Shown here piece by piece: positions 37,501 through 52,500 of a DNA stretch of 64,000 nucleotides. Below the pieces are notes generated by a model that saw nothing but the letters and a program-made list of their open reading frames with translations, searched no databases and was not told the origin of the DNA. Position 1 is the first letter of the stretch. Every line of letters begins with the position of its first letter. The DNA is taken from contig OX442314.1 in the NCBI GenBank assembly GCA_949358305.1, positions 23,987,060 to 24,051,059 of the forward strand, written 5' to 3'. This DNA is from Strigamia acuminata (taxonomy: Eukaryota > Arthropoda > Chilopoda > Geophilomorpha > Linotaeniidae). The position numbers and the translations under genes were made by a program.

Positions 37501-40500
37501 TTTCCAGTTTAAAGCTAACTTAAGCTTCTCTGCAGTTCGACAAAATCGTTCCAGCTTGTGACAATCCCCAACAGTATGTGGGCGCAGAACATCTGCAAAA
37601 ACCAGTTCAATTGCAAGCTTGTTGCTCAATGGTTTGCTGCTGTATTTCACAGCTGAGCAAGATTCTAATATTTTCACTTAAAGACAATTTTTGTCCAAAA
37701 AAATATCAACACTATACTACAGTTTTAACAATAACAAATTTCTTACTTTTGTAATTGCATTATTTGCAATATCAGAAACTCTCTGAATCTGCAACACCCC
37801 AGAAAATCAAATAAGAGCATTGTTGGTGAAATTTGGTTAGCTCGACCGGTTTTTTCCAATGCAAAACCCAAACAAACAGAGAATAGAAAGTGCTCAAACT
37901 TAATAGACCAAATAGAAAAAACAAAAAAGGGAAAAACAATTACCAACCAACCCGTGTCTTCTAACTTGGTTATAGTGCAAATGTGTGTGTGTACCTTTTT
38001 ATACAAGCAACACATGTGAAACCATTGACTCAAGCCTAAACCAGTAACAAGAACTTAAATGTTGCACTTCCTTGCAAAGTGTGTGGCCTCTATAAAAACT
38101 AACGCAACAGAAAAATTTAAAATTCTCTTTCAAATCCAAAAAAATTTCCAGTCTGTCTTGTTTAAAATAAAGTAAAAAGCCTGTTCATTTATACATAGTA
38201 CCTACCTTTCTCCATTTTACTTGCAAAATATCCAACAACATCCACTCTCTTCAATTCAATCAACAAATTTGCCTGATTAAATAACAAAGTTTGTATTTAG
38301 TCTCAACATACAGATACAAAACTCCATCTACATCTTAAAACTGAATATATATATTACAAATTACAATGTTTGTGTAAGCTAAACACAATTAAATAACTTA
38401 TCTTCAACAAACTGGTTTGCAAAATTCGATTTAAATACACACTTTATAACGTATGCTATGTAAACTTTTCTGAATTTCGTTAAAGACTAACAAATTCGAT
38501 TTAAACAAACACTTATGACTTGTTTTTAAAGAATGTGTTTGGATTGTGGTTTTAAATGAATTTTGTTAGGAACTGAGAAATTCGATTTAAACAAACATAT
38601 TGTGTGGTAATCCCAAATTACGACTAATAAAGGAAATTCCTTAAATCTAATAATTTTATGTGAGTCTAATTTGAGTACCAAAAGGATTGCAAGAATCATC
38701 CAGGCACTACAGGATGTAGCCCCTATCTTGTGTGGGAAACAAGATAAGATCTAGGGACTACAGGATGTGCTACATCCTGTTAGCAGTGAGAGCAGCTGCT
38801 AAGAACTCAGTCTGAAACCAAACCTGAACCTGAAAACACCTCCTGAAAAACACACAACTGAAAACCACTGAAAATCATTGTTTGTTATGGGAGAAAACTT
38901 CACTTCAGATTTAGGCTCACTTCTTGAAATAACACAAGGTTATTTCGAGATACACAATTGGTAATTCTCTTCCCAACAAGAAGAGAGGGATTACACTCTT
39001 CTCCAAGTAAGAGTCAGCTCACACTCTTTGCTGAAAAGAGTCAAGATTCTCCAGTCGCCACGGCTAGGACGCTCGCCCATCGTCGCAACAAGCGTTGGGT
39101 TGAAGGAGGGAGAATCACCACGTTGCCGAACGTAAGCAGATCTAGTTTACGGGACTTCCCGACTAAGACAGCGGAATTCCGCTTGCGTTTGTATTCCGCT
39201 CGTATGAGTGGAAATATTCCGTTGGAACCAATTCCCGAGACGTACGAAGACATCGCGGACGAGTTACAGCCACGACCGGTGTATCTCGAGTTGAGAACAG
39301 TCCAGGACAAGCCGCAGCCCGCCACGAGGACGCAGACGAGGACCGAGGCCAACGTCAACTTCCAATTTGACGTCCGAGCGAACGCCATCACTCACGCCGA
39401 ACGATTGGATGCAATCCGCCGATTCCGGACGGAATCAATCGTGTTCATCGCCTCAGTATTTTTCCTTATTTCTCTTTTCCTCGTCATATCATATTTCGTT
39501 ATTCAATCATACATTAATTAACCTTTCTAATTCATATTATTCTCAAAGTCTGGAAAACCCAGCATTGTATTATTTATAAGATTTGATATTGTAAGATAAT
39601 TCCGGATCGGAATTATCCCCTTTCAGAGCAAAGTATTTTTATTAAAAGTCAGAGAGTATAATTATAAACTTAGTAATTATTTTTTAGTGTTTGTAAGTCT
39701 TTTTAAAAGCAATCCTAGCAGTCTTGAGTCTACTACATTCGAGATTGTTACAATTGTAATAAATTTTGAAATTGTTAAAACCACGTTTTACAGAGTGCAA
39801 ATCAACTTTAACTATATTTTTTTACAACTCATTTGTAAATCATCAATAAAATATTGTTTATGGGGATGGTTTGCCAAGAAAATCTGTGCCAAGATCACTA
39901 ATTCTGGAAGAACATGCGCAGACTTAATTTCACAGAAAGTCAATAGGATCTCCATTTGAAGCCAACTCTTCTATTAATCAAGGATTGGGATAGATTAAAA
40001 CCTCGAATCTTGAGGACTATTTTTCTATCCTTTAATGGATAAACAAGATTAACACTTGACCTTTCAAGTTGTTTTTCAACGAAACTTCTTACTGATTTCA
40101 ATGTGGCAATCAATTTCAGAATCCCTGCATTCTCATTAAACACAACTGCTTTTCAAGATTATTCTAAATTAATTTTTTTCTCTCTCCCGCCTTATCCAAA
40201 AAGGTATTGGTTTTCTTTTCACATTGTGAATTCAGTAAGAATTTGAATATTGGAATGAATGATTGCAATTTGCAGCGCAAGAAAAAAAACTGATCAAGAA
40301 GCAAGGAAACAATATCAGCCCCATTTGTTCCCAAGAGACCACCTTTGAAAATAAAAATACTTTTTCACAGAAAAATTGCATATTTTTTTAGTTATTTCCA
40401 ATAACATTTTTATGAAATAATGAATGACATTACCACAAACAATCAGTCATTGAGGTTTTGCTTAAAACATTCATCAGGAATCAAAATAGTAAATTTCCAT

Positions 40501-43500
40501 TCTTTTCTATGAAATAACACCAAAAAAGAGGCAGATAATTGTGCACAACTGCGTGTGTAATAAGATTCCAACCATCTATATGGAAATTAAGCTTAAAGAC
40601 ATTATTTTTTGCATAGAAACAATTCAAGCTGAACTGAATTGCTAAAAACTCGCTACGTCGTCGCATTGCGATGATAAATTCCAGTCTTAGTTAGTCATTA
40701 CACATTTCCCCAACAGTAAAGATTATCGTGAAATTATTAATCGATAAATATATGGTTTCATTTTCCAGATGAGGCGTAAAAAGAGTATTAAAGATTAATA
40801 CTGAAAAGAGGTCACGTGACATTGAATAATCGAAATCCGATAGCATCTCGAGATGCTGAGTAAGATTAAAAATTTGTTTGTCACTTGCAACTTGCAAATC
40901 CAAAGTAATATTTCTTTCCCTTGGAGGATCCAGAATTTCAATTTCGGTTTCGGCGATCAAAGAGACCGAAATTCAAAGTGACCCTCGAATTAATCCTGAA
41001 ATATGAGCAAAGTGACGATAGATTATAGCTTTTAATGGCAAAGTTTCAATTTGGAATTCCGGAAATCTGTTATTGTGACATCAGCAAATCCCCATAACGC
41101 TTCCCTGCATTGCACAACGTCACACATGGATGCCACCTTTGTTCAGTATCTAGTGATAACAATTTGAGTAGATAGAGTGAAGCGTGTGCTAACATGCCAA
41201 AAACAATTCACTCGGAGAAAATAAGATCACAATTATCCAGATAAACTGAGCGATGATGTGCTTACCTGCCAAAAAAAATATAATTCACTTTCAGCAAATA
41301 ATATCACAATTTTCTAGATAAAATGAAGAAAAAAAAAACTGCAAATCACTTGAATCTAGTCTGACTGAGCAAGCACCGGTGTGTTTTATGCCAAAACAAT
41401 AAAGCTCTTCAACTCAAATGTGTTGATCATTCAGACCGTTCTTTTGGAAATTTTCTGTCAATTTTTAAAATTTTATTATCAAGAATTTGTTTTTGCACTT
41501 TAATGGGTTTGAATATAATTATTTCACGCACGTAACTTCTGTCTGATAGTCTTTTTCTGTATATTTACACCGATTGTTGGATCCTGTTAATGTTAACCAG
41601 AATATATTTTGTTGTTGTGCATGAAGCTAATGAATAATGAAAAGACGTTTCAGAAGAGGGAACAAGAAGCGATTTCGAATGGCAACAAGCAACACATGGC
41701 AGACTAAATGTAATTTAATGTCGCTTTGAAACCTTTTTCGCTGCAACAGACAACACTCATTAAATTCAGCCTCCAACTAGTGGGCGTTGCCAAGATACAA
41801 GCCGCACAATTGGAGCTGTAAACTACTATTTGAAGCGGTCTCAAATTAAGTAAAAAAAACAAACTTGATTGCTAAAATCCACGTGTCCACAAAGAAAAAA
41901 AAAAGTAAAATTATGTCAGTATACTTCGAAAAAAATAAAAATAAAAATTTACCTATTAATTTCTGATGCAAATAAAGATAAAATAATCTCTTCGACGTTG
42001 CACATTAAAGTTATTAATTAAATCGACAAGAAATTTCAGATTAAATTACTGAGAATTAAAGCGGTAATGAAAAAGTCACATTAGACTAATGACCCAATAA
42101 ACATTTTTTAAAAAAATCTTTAAAATGATTTCCAGAAGCGATCAAAAGTAAAACAAAACCATCAACATTTGCCACGTTTGTTTCACTAGTTCTGCCAACT
42201 TTTGCTATAAAAATAAAAAACATATTGGAAAAAAAAATCTGAAAGCCTTCTTTCCATGCATTAAAAAACAATAAAAACCGAGTCTCACCAGCAAAAAAAA
42301 ATTTTCCACGTTTTTTTTTACATTTCCAAAAAAAAGAAAAGAAAAAAAAGAGTAAAAGCAAACTAAAATGTCTCTAATTCGATTTGACGTTCTTTTGAAC
42401 ATTGTATAACTGAATAAATTAAGTTAATTGCGATCTTACGGGCTCTATCTGTTGTTTACACAAACTTTAATATTAGCCACATATACTGTATATAATTTAT
42501 GCTTTGTTGATTTTGGCATAAAAATACATTGTCACATTACACATTTCGGTGAATGTTTATTGATTCAACCAATTAAAAGTACTAGTCAAAATATGCGGGC
42601 AAAATTTTAATTAGAAAGGTACAGTAGCAAAATTCCACCTCATTCTGAATGAATGCATTAAGCAATTTCTTTTTCATTAAGTTTAAACGGTATAATATCA
42701 AGAAATCCACCAAACCATAAAATCTGGCCCACAATGAACTCAACTCAACTTTTGCTATTGCTATCGTATTTTAAAAACCAAATAGTTATTCACATTTCCA
42801 ACTCTTCTGAATAAATTAAACTTTTTATGAACCCCCGAATTAACGTAAAAAAAAAATCTCGACTTGATTAAAAAAATTTAACCGTACTTCTCAAGCACTA
42901 AACCTCGCATTAACCCAATAAATGCTCAAACGAAAAGTAGGCTTTCTTCACAAACACTTTTCCACGTAAATCACGTCAAAAACCATCCATTTTCAAATAA
43001 ATAATTGACGATTTTTCAAGTAGCTTTCAAGAAGAAATTAAATATTTTAATAAACCTTTCTTATTTTTATTTTTATTTGGTTATCCTATATGATTCAGAT
43101 ATCAGATCAAGTCAAAAATTAATCATTCCTTAATAAGAAACTGTAATCCCTTAAACCTAGCAGCAGGAGGGCTGATATAAATGCCGTATTTAGTGAAAGA
43201 CGACAGTTCGGTAATGAGATTATGAGGAATTTAATCCAAAAAAGAATCGCCTTGTTAGAGAATTACAGAGTAGAAGAGAAGAAATCAGAACCCGAGTATC
43301 ATTAACTGCAGCTCGTAGTTCGTTTCATCAAACTAATTTCCTGGAACAATGCAACATGTGAAGGAAATAGGGTGCCGTTCATTAGTCCGCTATTCAATTT
43401 TTGCAGTTGATAAAGCTAGTTTGAAAAATCATCCAATTAGAGGAGCATAAAAGCAAACCGAGCCCGAAATCAAGAAACGCAAACACAACTGTAGGATGTT

Positions 43501-46500
43501 GCGCGAGCTGCCTTCCCGTATGAATGTTTTTGCCCTCAGTCCACAAGATTTGTTCGATAAATCCGCTTGTTTAGATAACATCGAGCGAACACTTCTATTT
43601 ACTCTTTCATAAACGCGTTAAAAATGCATTACAAGACTCACGCCGAATGTCGGTAATCTCTTGAAATCCCATTTTCGTAAACAGAAAGCCAAACAAAACC
43701 CTTAATGACTTATGAGTCACTGCATTGCTCGCCTTTTATCCTCATATCCGCCGAAAAGAAGAAAAATGAATTGGATTGGAACGAAGACAAGTCAAGTACT
43801 TTTTCCTTACAATCTTGAGTCATTAATATTTATAAAGCCAAAGGTATAAAGTTTAGTTGGTTTGTTTAACAATGTTTAATGGCAAATCCAGTTCCACGTG
43901 CATTATTTGCTTAATTTCTATTTTTAACCGGTGAATAGAATTTTAATAGATAAATAACCTGTTTTATGACATGCTTTCAAGAAATGTTGAGCACAAGCCG
44001 TAAAAATGAGTTGACATAAAGCGTAAAATAAATTTCAATCATGCGTGACCGGGCTCGGTGTATCTAGTTACTGCAATGTCAGCAGGTTCAGAGTTTGCGG
44101 TGAGAAATAGATGGAGATGGAGATGCAACCCATACCTGCTGATACATCAGGGCAGAGTTCAAAAGAGAAGTGCACTGTGGGATTGACGCAGAAAAGAACA
44201 GCAGTTGCACAATTGCAATTTGCCAATCTGAATGCCGGCATTTTTCATTTCAAATGGTTGTAACAGTTGCTAAGTTTACACGTTGGATTTTGTAGAAAAT
44301 TTCAGCAAACTATATTCATTTTTTTGTCACTCATGAAATATTGAGCAAGACCGACTTTTTTCTGCGCTACGTGTCATTGTGACCAACAATTGGCAGCATT
44401 GCGAACTGTTAGATGATTGTAGTGTCAACTTGTGTTGCACAACAATGATGGATTTTTATCTGCTCGTGTGACATTGGTTTCTTTTAAAAAGTGTAGAATA
44501 AAATATTTAGTTCTTGCTTTGGGTTTGAGTACAATCAACGTGTTGTTGTCTGTGCCCCTTTCTCTAGATTTGTGAACATTGCAAAAGAACAGAAGGTACT
44601 TATTAAAACTTATTAAATTATCTCTGTTTACACTTGACCCCATTTGGTGGCAATTTAAATAAAGCGTATGAATGTTCCATGTGTATTTAATCTCATGTGC
44701 GGGTATATTTACATTGCCAAACTGCATTGCGCAAAACATTAAAAATCATCCTCGTGCAGGCAAATTTTCATTCCCTCAAAAAGAAAAATTCGGGAAAATT
44801 CTCTATTTGTATAAGCATAAAAAATTGTTGTATTTGTTTTGTATCACATTTGATCCAATGTGTAAATCCCGAATGAGGGTCTCAACCGTAAGGAGGAGTT
44901 GTTGTAATTTGGCCGACCCCAGCACAGATCGCGTACGCCGACTTCCGGTTTTACCGTTAACGCGTGCATATGCAATAATATTCAATAATATTCAAATATA
45001 TTCAACTTAACTTTCAATCGATTTCCAACAAAAATTGTGAAAGTCGTTCAAACAAAAACAATGAAAAAGTTTCGAATTGCCAATCGTGTTCGAAGCCACT
45101 CTTATCTAGAATTTTCGTTTGTATTGAATTCGATAGTGGAGCAGTTAGCAGGAAGTAAAACTCAGTTGTATCTTCGTCAGGCCGGGCAAACCAAGGTCCG
45201 GCTTAGAATTTCGCAAGCAGTCATGCAAACCATCCTGCTCGTCCTGCAAGACATAAATCCATCCAATCCAAGATTAAAAATGGCGGAAGCGGATCAAAGC
45301 AAGTCCATTGATTCTTGCGAAATTAGATCTGCTCTGCACGTTCAAAAGCTTGGATTTCGTGCTTGCTACCAACCCCCAAGAAAGCATCATACCAAACAAA
45401 ATCTTCGTACCGTCATGGCACAAATGAAGTCTTAAAATAGCAAAGAAAACCTCCTCTTTAAAGTCTCGTGATTTAATTGGTGCAGAATAAACCCTCGAAG
45501 ACAAAAAAAATTTGTTTTAGCCATTAGAAATTTCTCAGAAGAACTAGAAGCTGACTTCTTGCCTCTTCCAGCTCCTGCACTACACCAATCTAATTGTCAT
45601 CAGCACAGTTGCAGTCTGAACTTAATCCGATCAAATAGATTTCCCAACGTGCCATTTACTTCTAGATCAACATCATCTGGTGTGCTATGCAGAATGGCAA
45701 TACATGGCGTATAAAATAGCAAAACCTTAATGTACATAATCAACTCTCTCTTTAATGTTTAGCTGAAGCTTTAAGTCATTGCATTGCAAGCCAGCAAGGT
45801 TGTTTTCTTTAAAAGACGCTCCCAAATAGTACTTTTGTATTCGGAGAACATGGCCTTGCAGCCTCAGAGGAAATACAATGGCAAGAAGACCCTTGCAAAA
45901 ACACTTGAATGAAACCAGGCTTATACAGTCTTACCCTTGGCATTCTACTTGACAATGATTGCTCTTCTAAGTTGGTGTTTGACATTGACTAATAAAATTG
46001 GTGCAGTTGATGTAAACAAGCTCCCAGCAGAAGACTTTACAATTGAACAATTTGCAAATTGCTCTTTTAGTTGAGTAAATCCAACCCACCTGTTATTTTA
46101 CACATAACACAGCTTGGCGTACATTAGTGATAAACTGCACACGTAATAAACAAGGCGCATTGCAGTGAATACAGCGACATTAATAACTTGGAGATTTTGC
46201 ATAATATTCAGCCATCTGGTGGCAAAAGTTTGTATAAGAGGATTTTGGACATGAAGATGTATGCATGCTGAAAGTTAATCAACTAATTCTTGTGTTGTTA
46301 CATAGAGGAAAATAATCTTCAAGTTATTCTGCATAATGTTTTGACTGTAGTATCCTATATCAAAAGAAGGATTTATCGTGGCATTTATATTTATGTAAAG
46401 AAGCCAACGTTATTCAAGGTATTACATCCTTAAAGGAAACATACAGGAAAAACCAACTTAGCATAATCTTTTACAAAAAAAAAATGTTTTTTGAGAAGAT

Positions 46501-49500
46501 AAGAAAGTTAAGTGAATTTTTGTTTAAAAATGTCCACATTTTCGAGTTACGAAGTCAACTAAATACAATAAATTATTCCAAGCTAAAAATTCAATATATA
46601 TATCTGACAAGCAACACAAACGAATTACAAAGCTATTAAAAATTTAACTGCAACTAAATCCATTAAAAACCAAGACAGAAAAAGAAATTTTAAGCTTAAC
46701 ATGAATATTTTATGAACTCGGTGTACACTTTATTGTGTTTACTTCATCATTATCATCAATCAGTTGCCTCGTTCTAACTTAACGATGGAAGCAAAGAATA
46801 CTCTTCTTACAAGCTCCGTTTTCAGTAACAAGATTACAAAATGTATAATCAAAAGAAAGTTCAAAGAAAACGAAAAAATTAGTCCCATTTTTATTTTAAA
46901 ACATAAAATACTCTCATTTACTCTTTAAATTCAAAATGTTAAAATAAAACACCTTTGATTTCAATTTTCAAATAATCATTTCCATATCAATTATTCACGC
47001 AATCAAAGTAATTGAATTTGTTAATCAGAATGACAATTGTCCTTTCAAACACACACAGATAACTGTAACAGCATTAAAGGTCAAGTTGAAACAATTAACA
47101 ACTGAAGCAGACAAGACAACATTCTGCACGTATCCATTTTATAACTAAGCTTATACTGTTCTTTGGTCTGCTGTATTTTCAGCTGTCTGTAAATCATTTG
47201 AGACAATAATTGCACAAAAATTGTGTTTCAGTTTTAACTTTTAATTTACGATGCGGTATATCACAGTACTGACTTCGCCAGGGTCAAAGTTGCAGGTTAT
47301 TCCTGGTCAAATGAAATGAGTTTTTGTTGTCCAGGTCAAAAACCACTTTTCGTATTATTTCCATCAAATTTAGTTCGAAAATTATAAAATAATTCTCACA
47401 ACTGTCAACTTTTAATTCGCATCAGTGCAGACGGACTTTAACAACATTATTCAAACATCGCTTTTATCAACCAATCTATCGGTGCTTTTTATATTTATTC
47501 AATAGAAAATTCAATATTTTATCCATGGCCGGTGCAAGTCATTTCGCAGCCTTAAACAGCCCGACTTTATGCTGAGTTTTTTGCCCTTTCTTGGCTCCTA
47601 CCCAGCTTCCTATTTCCCTGCCACTCTCCAGGTCTGAGCAAAGTCAAGTGCCGTGCAGACGTCCCAAGCGGCTGCTTGTACCATTGAATTCATCATCCTA
47701 ATGGTATATGCTTAATGCGTTTGCAAATATTGGACAGTACATGGAAGTTTCTTCCTCTTCTTTGAGCTTTTGGCAATATTAGAAAACGACAAGAATTGAT
47801 TTTACCAAAAAAAAGAAAAAAAAAGAAAAAAAACTACGCAATAAAAATTGAAACATTAATATAATAGCATTGCACTAGCAAAAGCAATAATGTAGTCGTT
47901 GACCTATGAGTACGACCACGTGCCAACTAAATTACTGGACACTCGGCTTTACTCCAATTTTTCTAGTCTAGCGGAATCAGTTGTTGAAAAAAATCGTCAC
48001 AACAAAGCACTTTCATGAGCATAATAATACTCAAATAAAAGAATACGAGAAATGCGTATTATTCAATTGATGACATGACACAGTTGATGCGAATCAGTGT
48101 TTCAGTGGTTCATTAACACTTTTAGGGACCAGCAATAAATAACCTTCTGTTGGCGTTTGTTGACTGTTAATGGAACAAAATCAGATAGTATTATGAATAG
48201 ATTTGTCCCTTGATACTATATATTTATATACATTATATTATCGTGGTCTAATTCCCATTATTGCTGATTCAATTTTCACATTTCTCTGAAATTTCTAAAC
48301 TTATTTTTATTCTCTGTTTTCGCAGAGTGGCTCCGGATTTCATACTACCCCTTTAATGCTAGGTTCACACTCGTGTCCACACCAGACGCCACGCTTAGAA
48401 ACACGACGCAACACATGCTGATTGCGTCTCTGCAGCATCAAACTGGCTGTCGTCGTTAATTTGAACTTCAACTTCAAGTTGAAGTTCGACGCAACGCAGC
48501 GAAAGCTGCTTGCACGGAAAGCTCCTTTTCGCGCAGCCGATCAGAATCATTTCAATTCTCGTCGACTCACGTTTGCGATAGCCAGAAACAATCTAAATGT
48601 AAATGAAACTTCTTGATTGGCTAGACGCAACACGTGCAGTTTTAAGTCCCGTTTACACACACGTCCTGATGTGTGATAGTGCGAAATATGGCTGTTTTAA
48701 GTATATAAACAAATTTTAGCGAACGAGTCGCAATGACGACAATTCGGATTGGCAGAAGAAGGGGATTACGTTATCCAGTTAACTATCCAACGGCCAAACG
48801 TAATTGACCTATAAATTTGTAATTTGCAATTAACGCATTCAACAAAATAAGAGCTGGAAATCACCAATGCTTAATTGGATTGAATATAAATGACTCCTCC
48901 TTTCCAAAGTCTACCCTAGCAAATCTGATTGATGAAATATGTTGTTTTCGAAACGTCTGAACATAAAATTTAGCTCACTAAAAGTAAAAACCTTCGTTAA
49001 AACGTCTAAGAAAGCAGTAAAAAAGAGAAGAAAAGTTGCAATAGTCATCGATCCATTTCATTCACCAACAAAGTTAAGTTTCGTGTATAAATTGAGTGCA
49101 ATACAAGGTTTTACCCAACATGAAATATTACTTATGTTCTAATATAACAAAAAAAAAATTGAACCCAAAAAATCCCTCGTTGCCAGTGAACATTTGTGAG
49201 CCGTATCTAAATCATTCGTTTTTACAACCGCTGTGTTAAACCCGCACCTCACAACACTCATCATTGTCTATCTCCTGCTGCTAGTATTACTTTTCGTTTG
49301 TTATTGTCAACCGAGAGAACCGCGATGATTAAACGCTGCAATAAATACCTACACAAAATGATTAATAGCTCGAAACAACACCGTTCAATGCACACTCATT
49401 TGCCATCAAATATATCGTAGAAATAAAATCAAAATCAAAACTGTAATTATACATTTCCTTACCGTTTCTAGCCCAGAGTTGTCAGCGTTCCAACATATGA

Positions 49501-52500
49501 CTGGAATTCCCAGGTAACCAGCCAGCTGTAGAAAATACTGGGCAGATGCTGTCTTTATCCCGTACAGTTCCGTGTTAGTGATGTACAAAATGGCGCTAAC
49601 ATTTTTACTCAAAAAACGTTCACACAGGGCGTATAAAATATCTGCAAAACAAAACAAAAATAAAAATCAAATAGGTGACAAAAATCGATGCAAATGTGCC
49701 TCTATCATCACACACCTGAAAAAATAGCAAAGATAAAACCAGAGAAAAGAAAAGAATTGGATTCAGCAGAGTGAATCGAAACCCCATAGAAAAATCCCAT
49801 ATTTTATTGTCTAATGCTTCCCTGCGTTACACGTTTTGACGCCTTTTACAGATATAAATGCTTGGATTTGAAGCACCCCACATCCCGTGTACTCAATTAT
49901 TTAAAGTATTTTCTCTCCTTTGTGTTGTCTTAATTAAACAGGTGTGAAAAAAAAAAATACCAGCAACAAAGGATTGCAAGCTGCAAGCTGTAAATGGCAA
50001 ATAACTGTGTGTGGTGTGCTGCATTTCAATCTAAAACACATGTAATTATAATCCTCAAACAAATTGTGGTTTCAGCATTCAATTTCATCATCAGAAAAGA
50101 AAAACATGTTTTTCTCACATAAAATTCATCAATATTTATGTTTTTTATCGATATACAGGGTGTCCTAAAAGTCTGTACCCCTCCAAATATTTCCTGAGCA
50201 ATTGCATCTAGGCCAACTTTGATGAAGCAATCGTATAGGAAGTTGGGTGAGAGCAAACCAATGACGTCATCTAATTTCACCTTGAAGGCCATTTTCAAGG
50301 TTATTCACTTGCTAACTTCTAAACCAATCAGGTTAGAGCAAAAAAGTCAATTACAAAGTTGTAGAGCACCATCAAATTAGTACTATCCAATTGATGTTAG
50401 TCATCTTAAGTGAAATGTTTTCTTTTTAAAAAGGATACAAATCAGCTGAAATAAAGCCAGCCATTGTGACAAAACTTAAATTGCTATTAGAAAAATACTG
50501 AAATATTTAAATAAACGTATTCAAATGTGCATCATTATGCAAGTAAACAAGAAAAACCACTGCCTTTTTTTAATGCCTCAATAATTATTTTATCACAAGA
50601 ATAAAAAATTTTACTTTGCGGATTTTTTTTCTGATTTGTCTCCTTTTTAAAAAGAAAACATTTAACTTAAGATGACTAACATCAATTGGATAGTACTAAT
50701 TTGATGGTGCTCTACAACTTTGTAATTGACTTTTTTGCTCTAACCTGATTGGTTTAGAAGTTAGCAAGTGAATGACCTTGAAAATAACCTTCAAGGTCAA
50801 ATTTGATGACGTCATTGGATTGCTCTCACCCAACTTCCTATACAATCGCTTCATCAAAATTGGCCTAGATGCAATTGCTCAGGAAATATTTGGAGGGGTA
50901 CAGACTTTTAGGACACCCTGTATAAATCAAATATGACCAAGATATGTTATTAGTTGTTCAAAATAGCGTGATTGACATAATCTCCTTATAAGTATCTAAT
51001 TTGATTTGCCATCCGCCCCTAGATGTTAAGATACAATGTGTGTCGATCAAAGCATGTTGAACCCAGCTCATTATATTTCAACCGTTCTCCTCTCCAATTT
51101 TCTCAATTATGTACACACACGAGTGAATTGTTGATTTATTCTGAAGATTAATGGTTTTATTGATAAATGAGCTTGTGAGACAACAGGCATTTTTTATTCG
51201 AGTCGATGCAAGTTCCTGACATGCTTGAGGACCAGCATATGTTGAAATTAGCTGTGAAATATAGTGAATGCATATTGTGCAACCACCCGTCTCCAATTTC
51301 CGCCTGGTCTTCTAACATTTTGCTATTTATCATTTTTTTCATTTTTAGCTTTTTTTCTCTCTCACGAATTTGCTTGCAGTGATTGAAAATTAATCCTACC
51401 TCGTCACCAAATTATTATGTTCTTGTAAGTATTGAATATGAGACGGGATGGCAAGGGATTGATTGAGATGCAGCATGGATTGAGTTTAGTATTACAATAA
51501 AAGAACTGACAGAATAGAACACCGGCGCTCCATTAACAGGAGCTAAATTTAGATGTTGAATTCAATCCATCTGGTCAATTTAGACATTTGTTTTAGTCGT
51601 TTAGTTCAATTTAGAAATTTATTTTAAATTTAGACATTTATTTTAGTCGTTTAGTTCAATTTAGACAGTTATTTTAGTCGTTTAGTTCAGTTTAGACATT
51701 TATTTTAGTCGTTTAGTTCAATTCAGACATTTATTTTAGTCGTTTAGTTCAATTCAGACATTTATTTTAGTCGTTTAGTTCAATTCAGACATTTATTTTA
51801 GTCGTTTAGTTCAAATTAAATAATTATTTTATTTTATTATACAAAGTGGCGTTACGGTATATGTTACTGTACTTGTATAAGGGGTCACACAGAAAGTTTG
51901 TTATGATTCAAGATAAATACGATTGAGTTTAATACAATGAAATGTGTGTCCTCACAGTTACACATTGAGCAGATGAGTGGGGAACACAGGAAGTGAGCAC
52001 TCCATATATGGTATGAGTGTCACCACAGGATACACAAGCAAAAAACTACACAAGCTACACTATTAATGACATCAAGTGGTGATTTTCCACATTAAACTTC
52101 CCAACAAAGTTGACTACTAATGCGATATAATAATATTTACAAAATACAAATTGGGCATCACTGCAGTATTTATTACCATTTCTTTATGGTTAGTACTTTT
52201 TGAACATGTTCCATTCAATTCAAAATGGGACTTCTTTTATTACTTACTATTTGCTAACATCTTAGGATATTATTACAGGCCAATTTCACCATGGAATATA
52301 ATCTAATGGACAGAAAGAGAGCCCAATGCTGTTGCCACTGTCCATTTATGACAATTACCCGTAATCTTCAGCAGGCTGCTCAAGAGTGTAATCAAAAACC
52401 ACAAACATATCACACTGCAATAATGCAATCCTGCTTTATTCAATGTTCATTGTGTTCCTAACAAGGCCTTACCATCTGGGCATAAAATTAGTAATTGCAT

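Larger units (their letters stand above)
12679..49462 (-). other. Nmdar2 intron 2 (36.8 kb)
   Basis: This very large intron carries the full-length Ty3-like retrotransposon, a MITE, the hairpin-rich locus near 39 kb, a Tc1-like remnant and the hairpin cluster near 48.4 kb. Without the 14.5-kb element it would still be about 22 kb. Remaining stretches are AT-rich and listed separately. Confidence 0.8.

Noticed and set aside
50026-50298. 90-codon minus-strand ORF
   Set aside because: It is an open frame through one arm of the foldback element; the mirrored arm shows the same peptide pattern, so it is repeat-derived.
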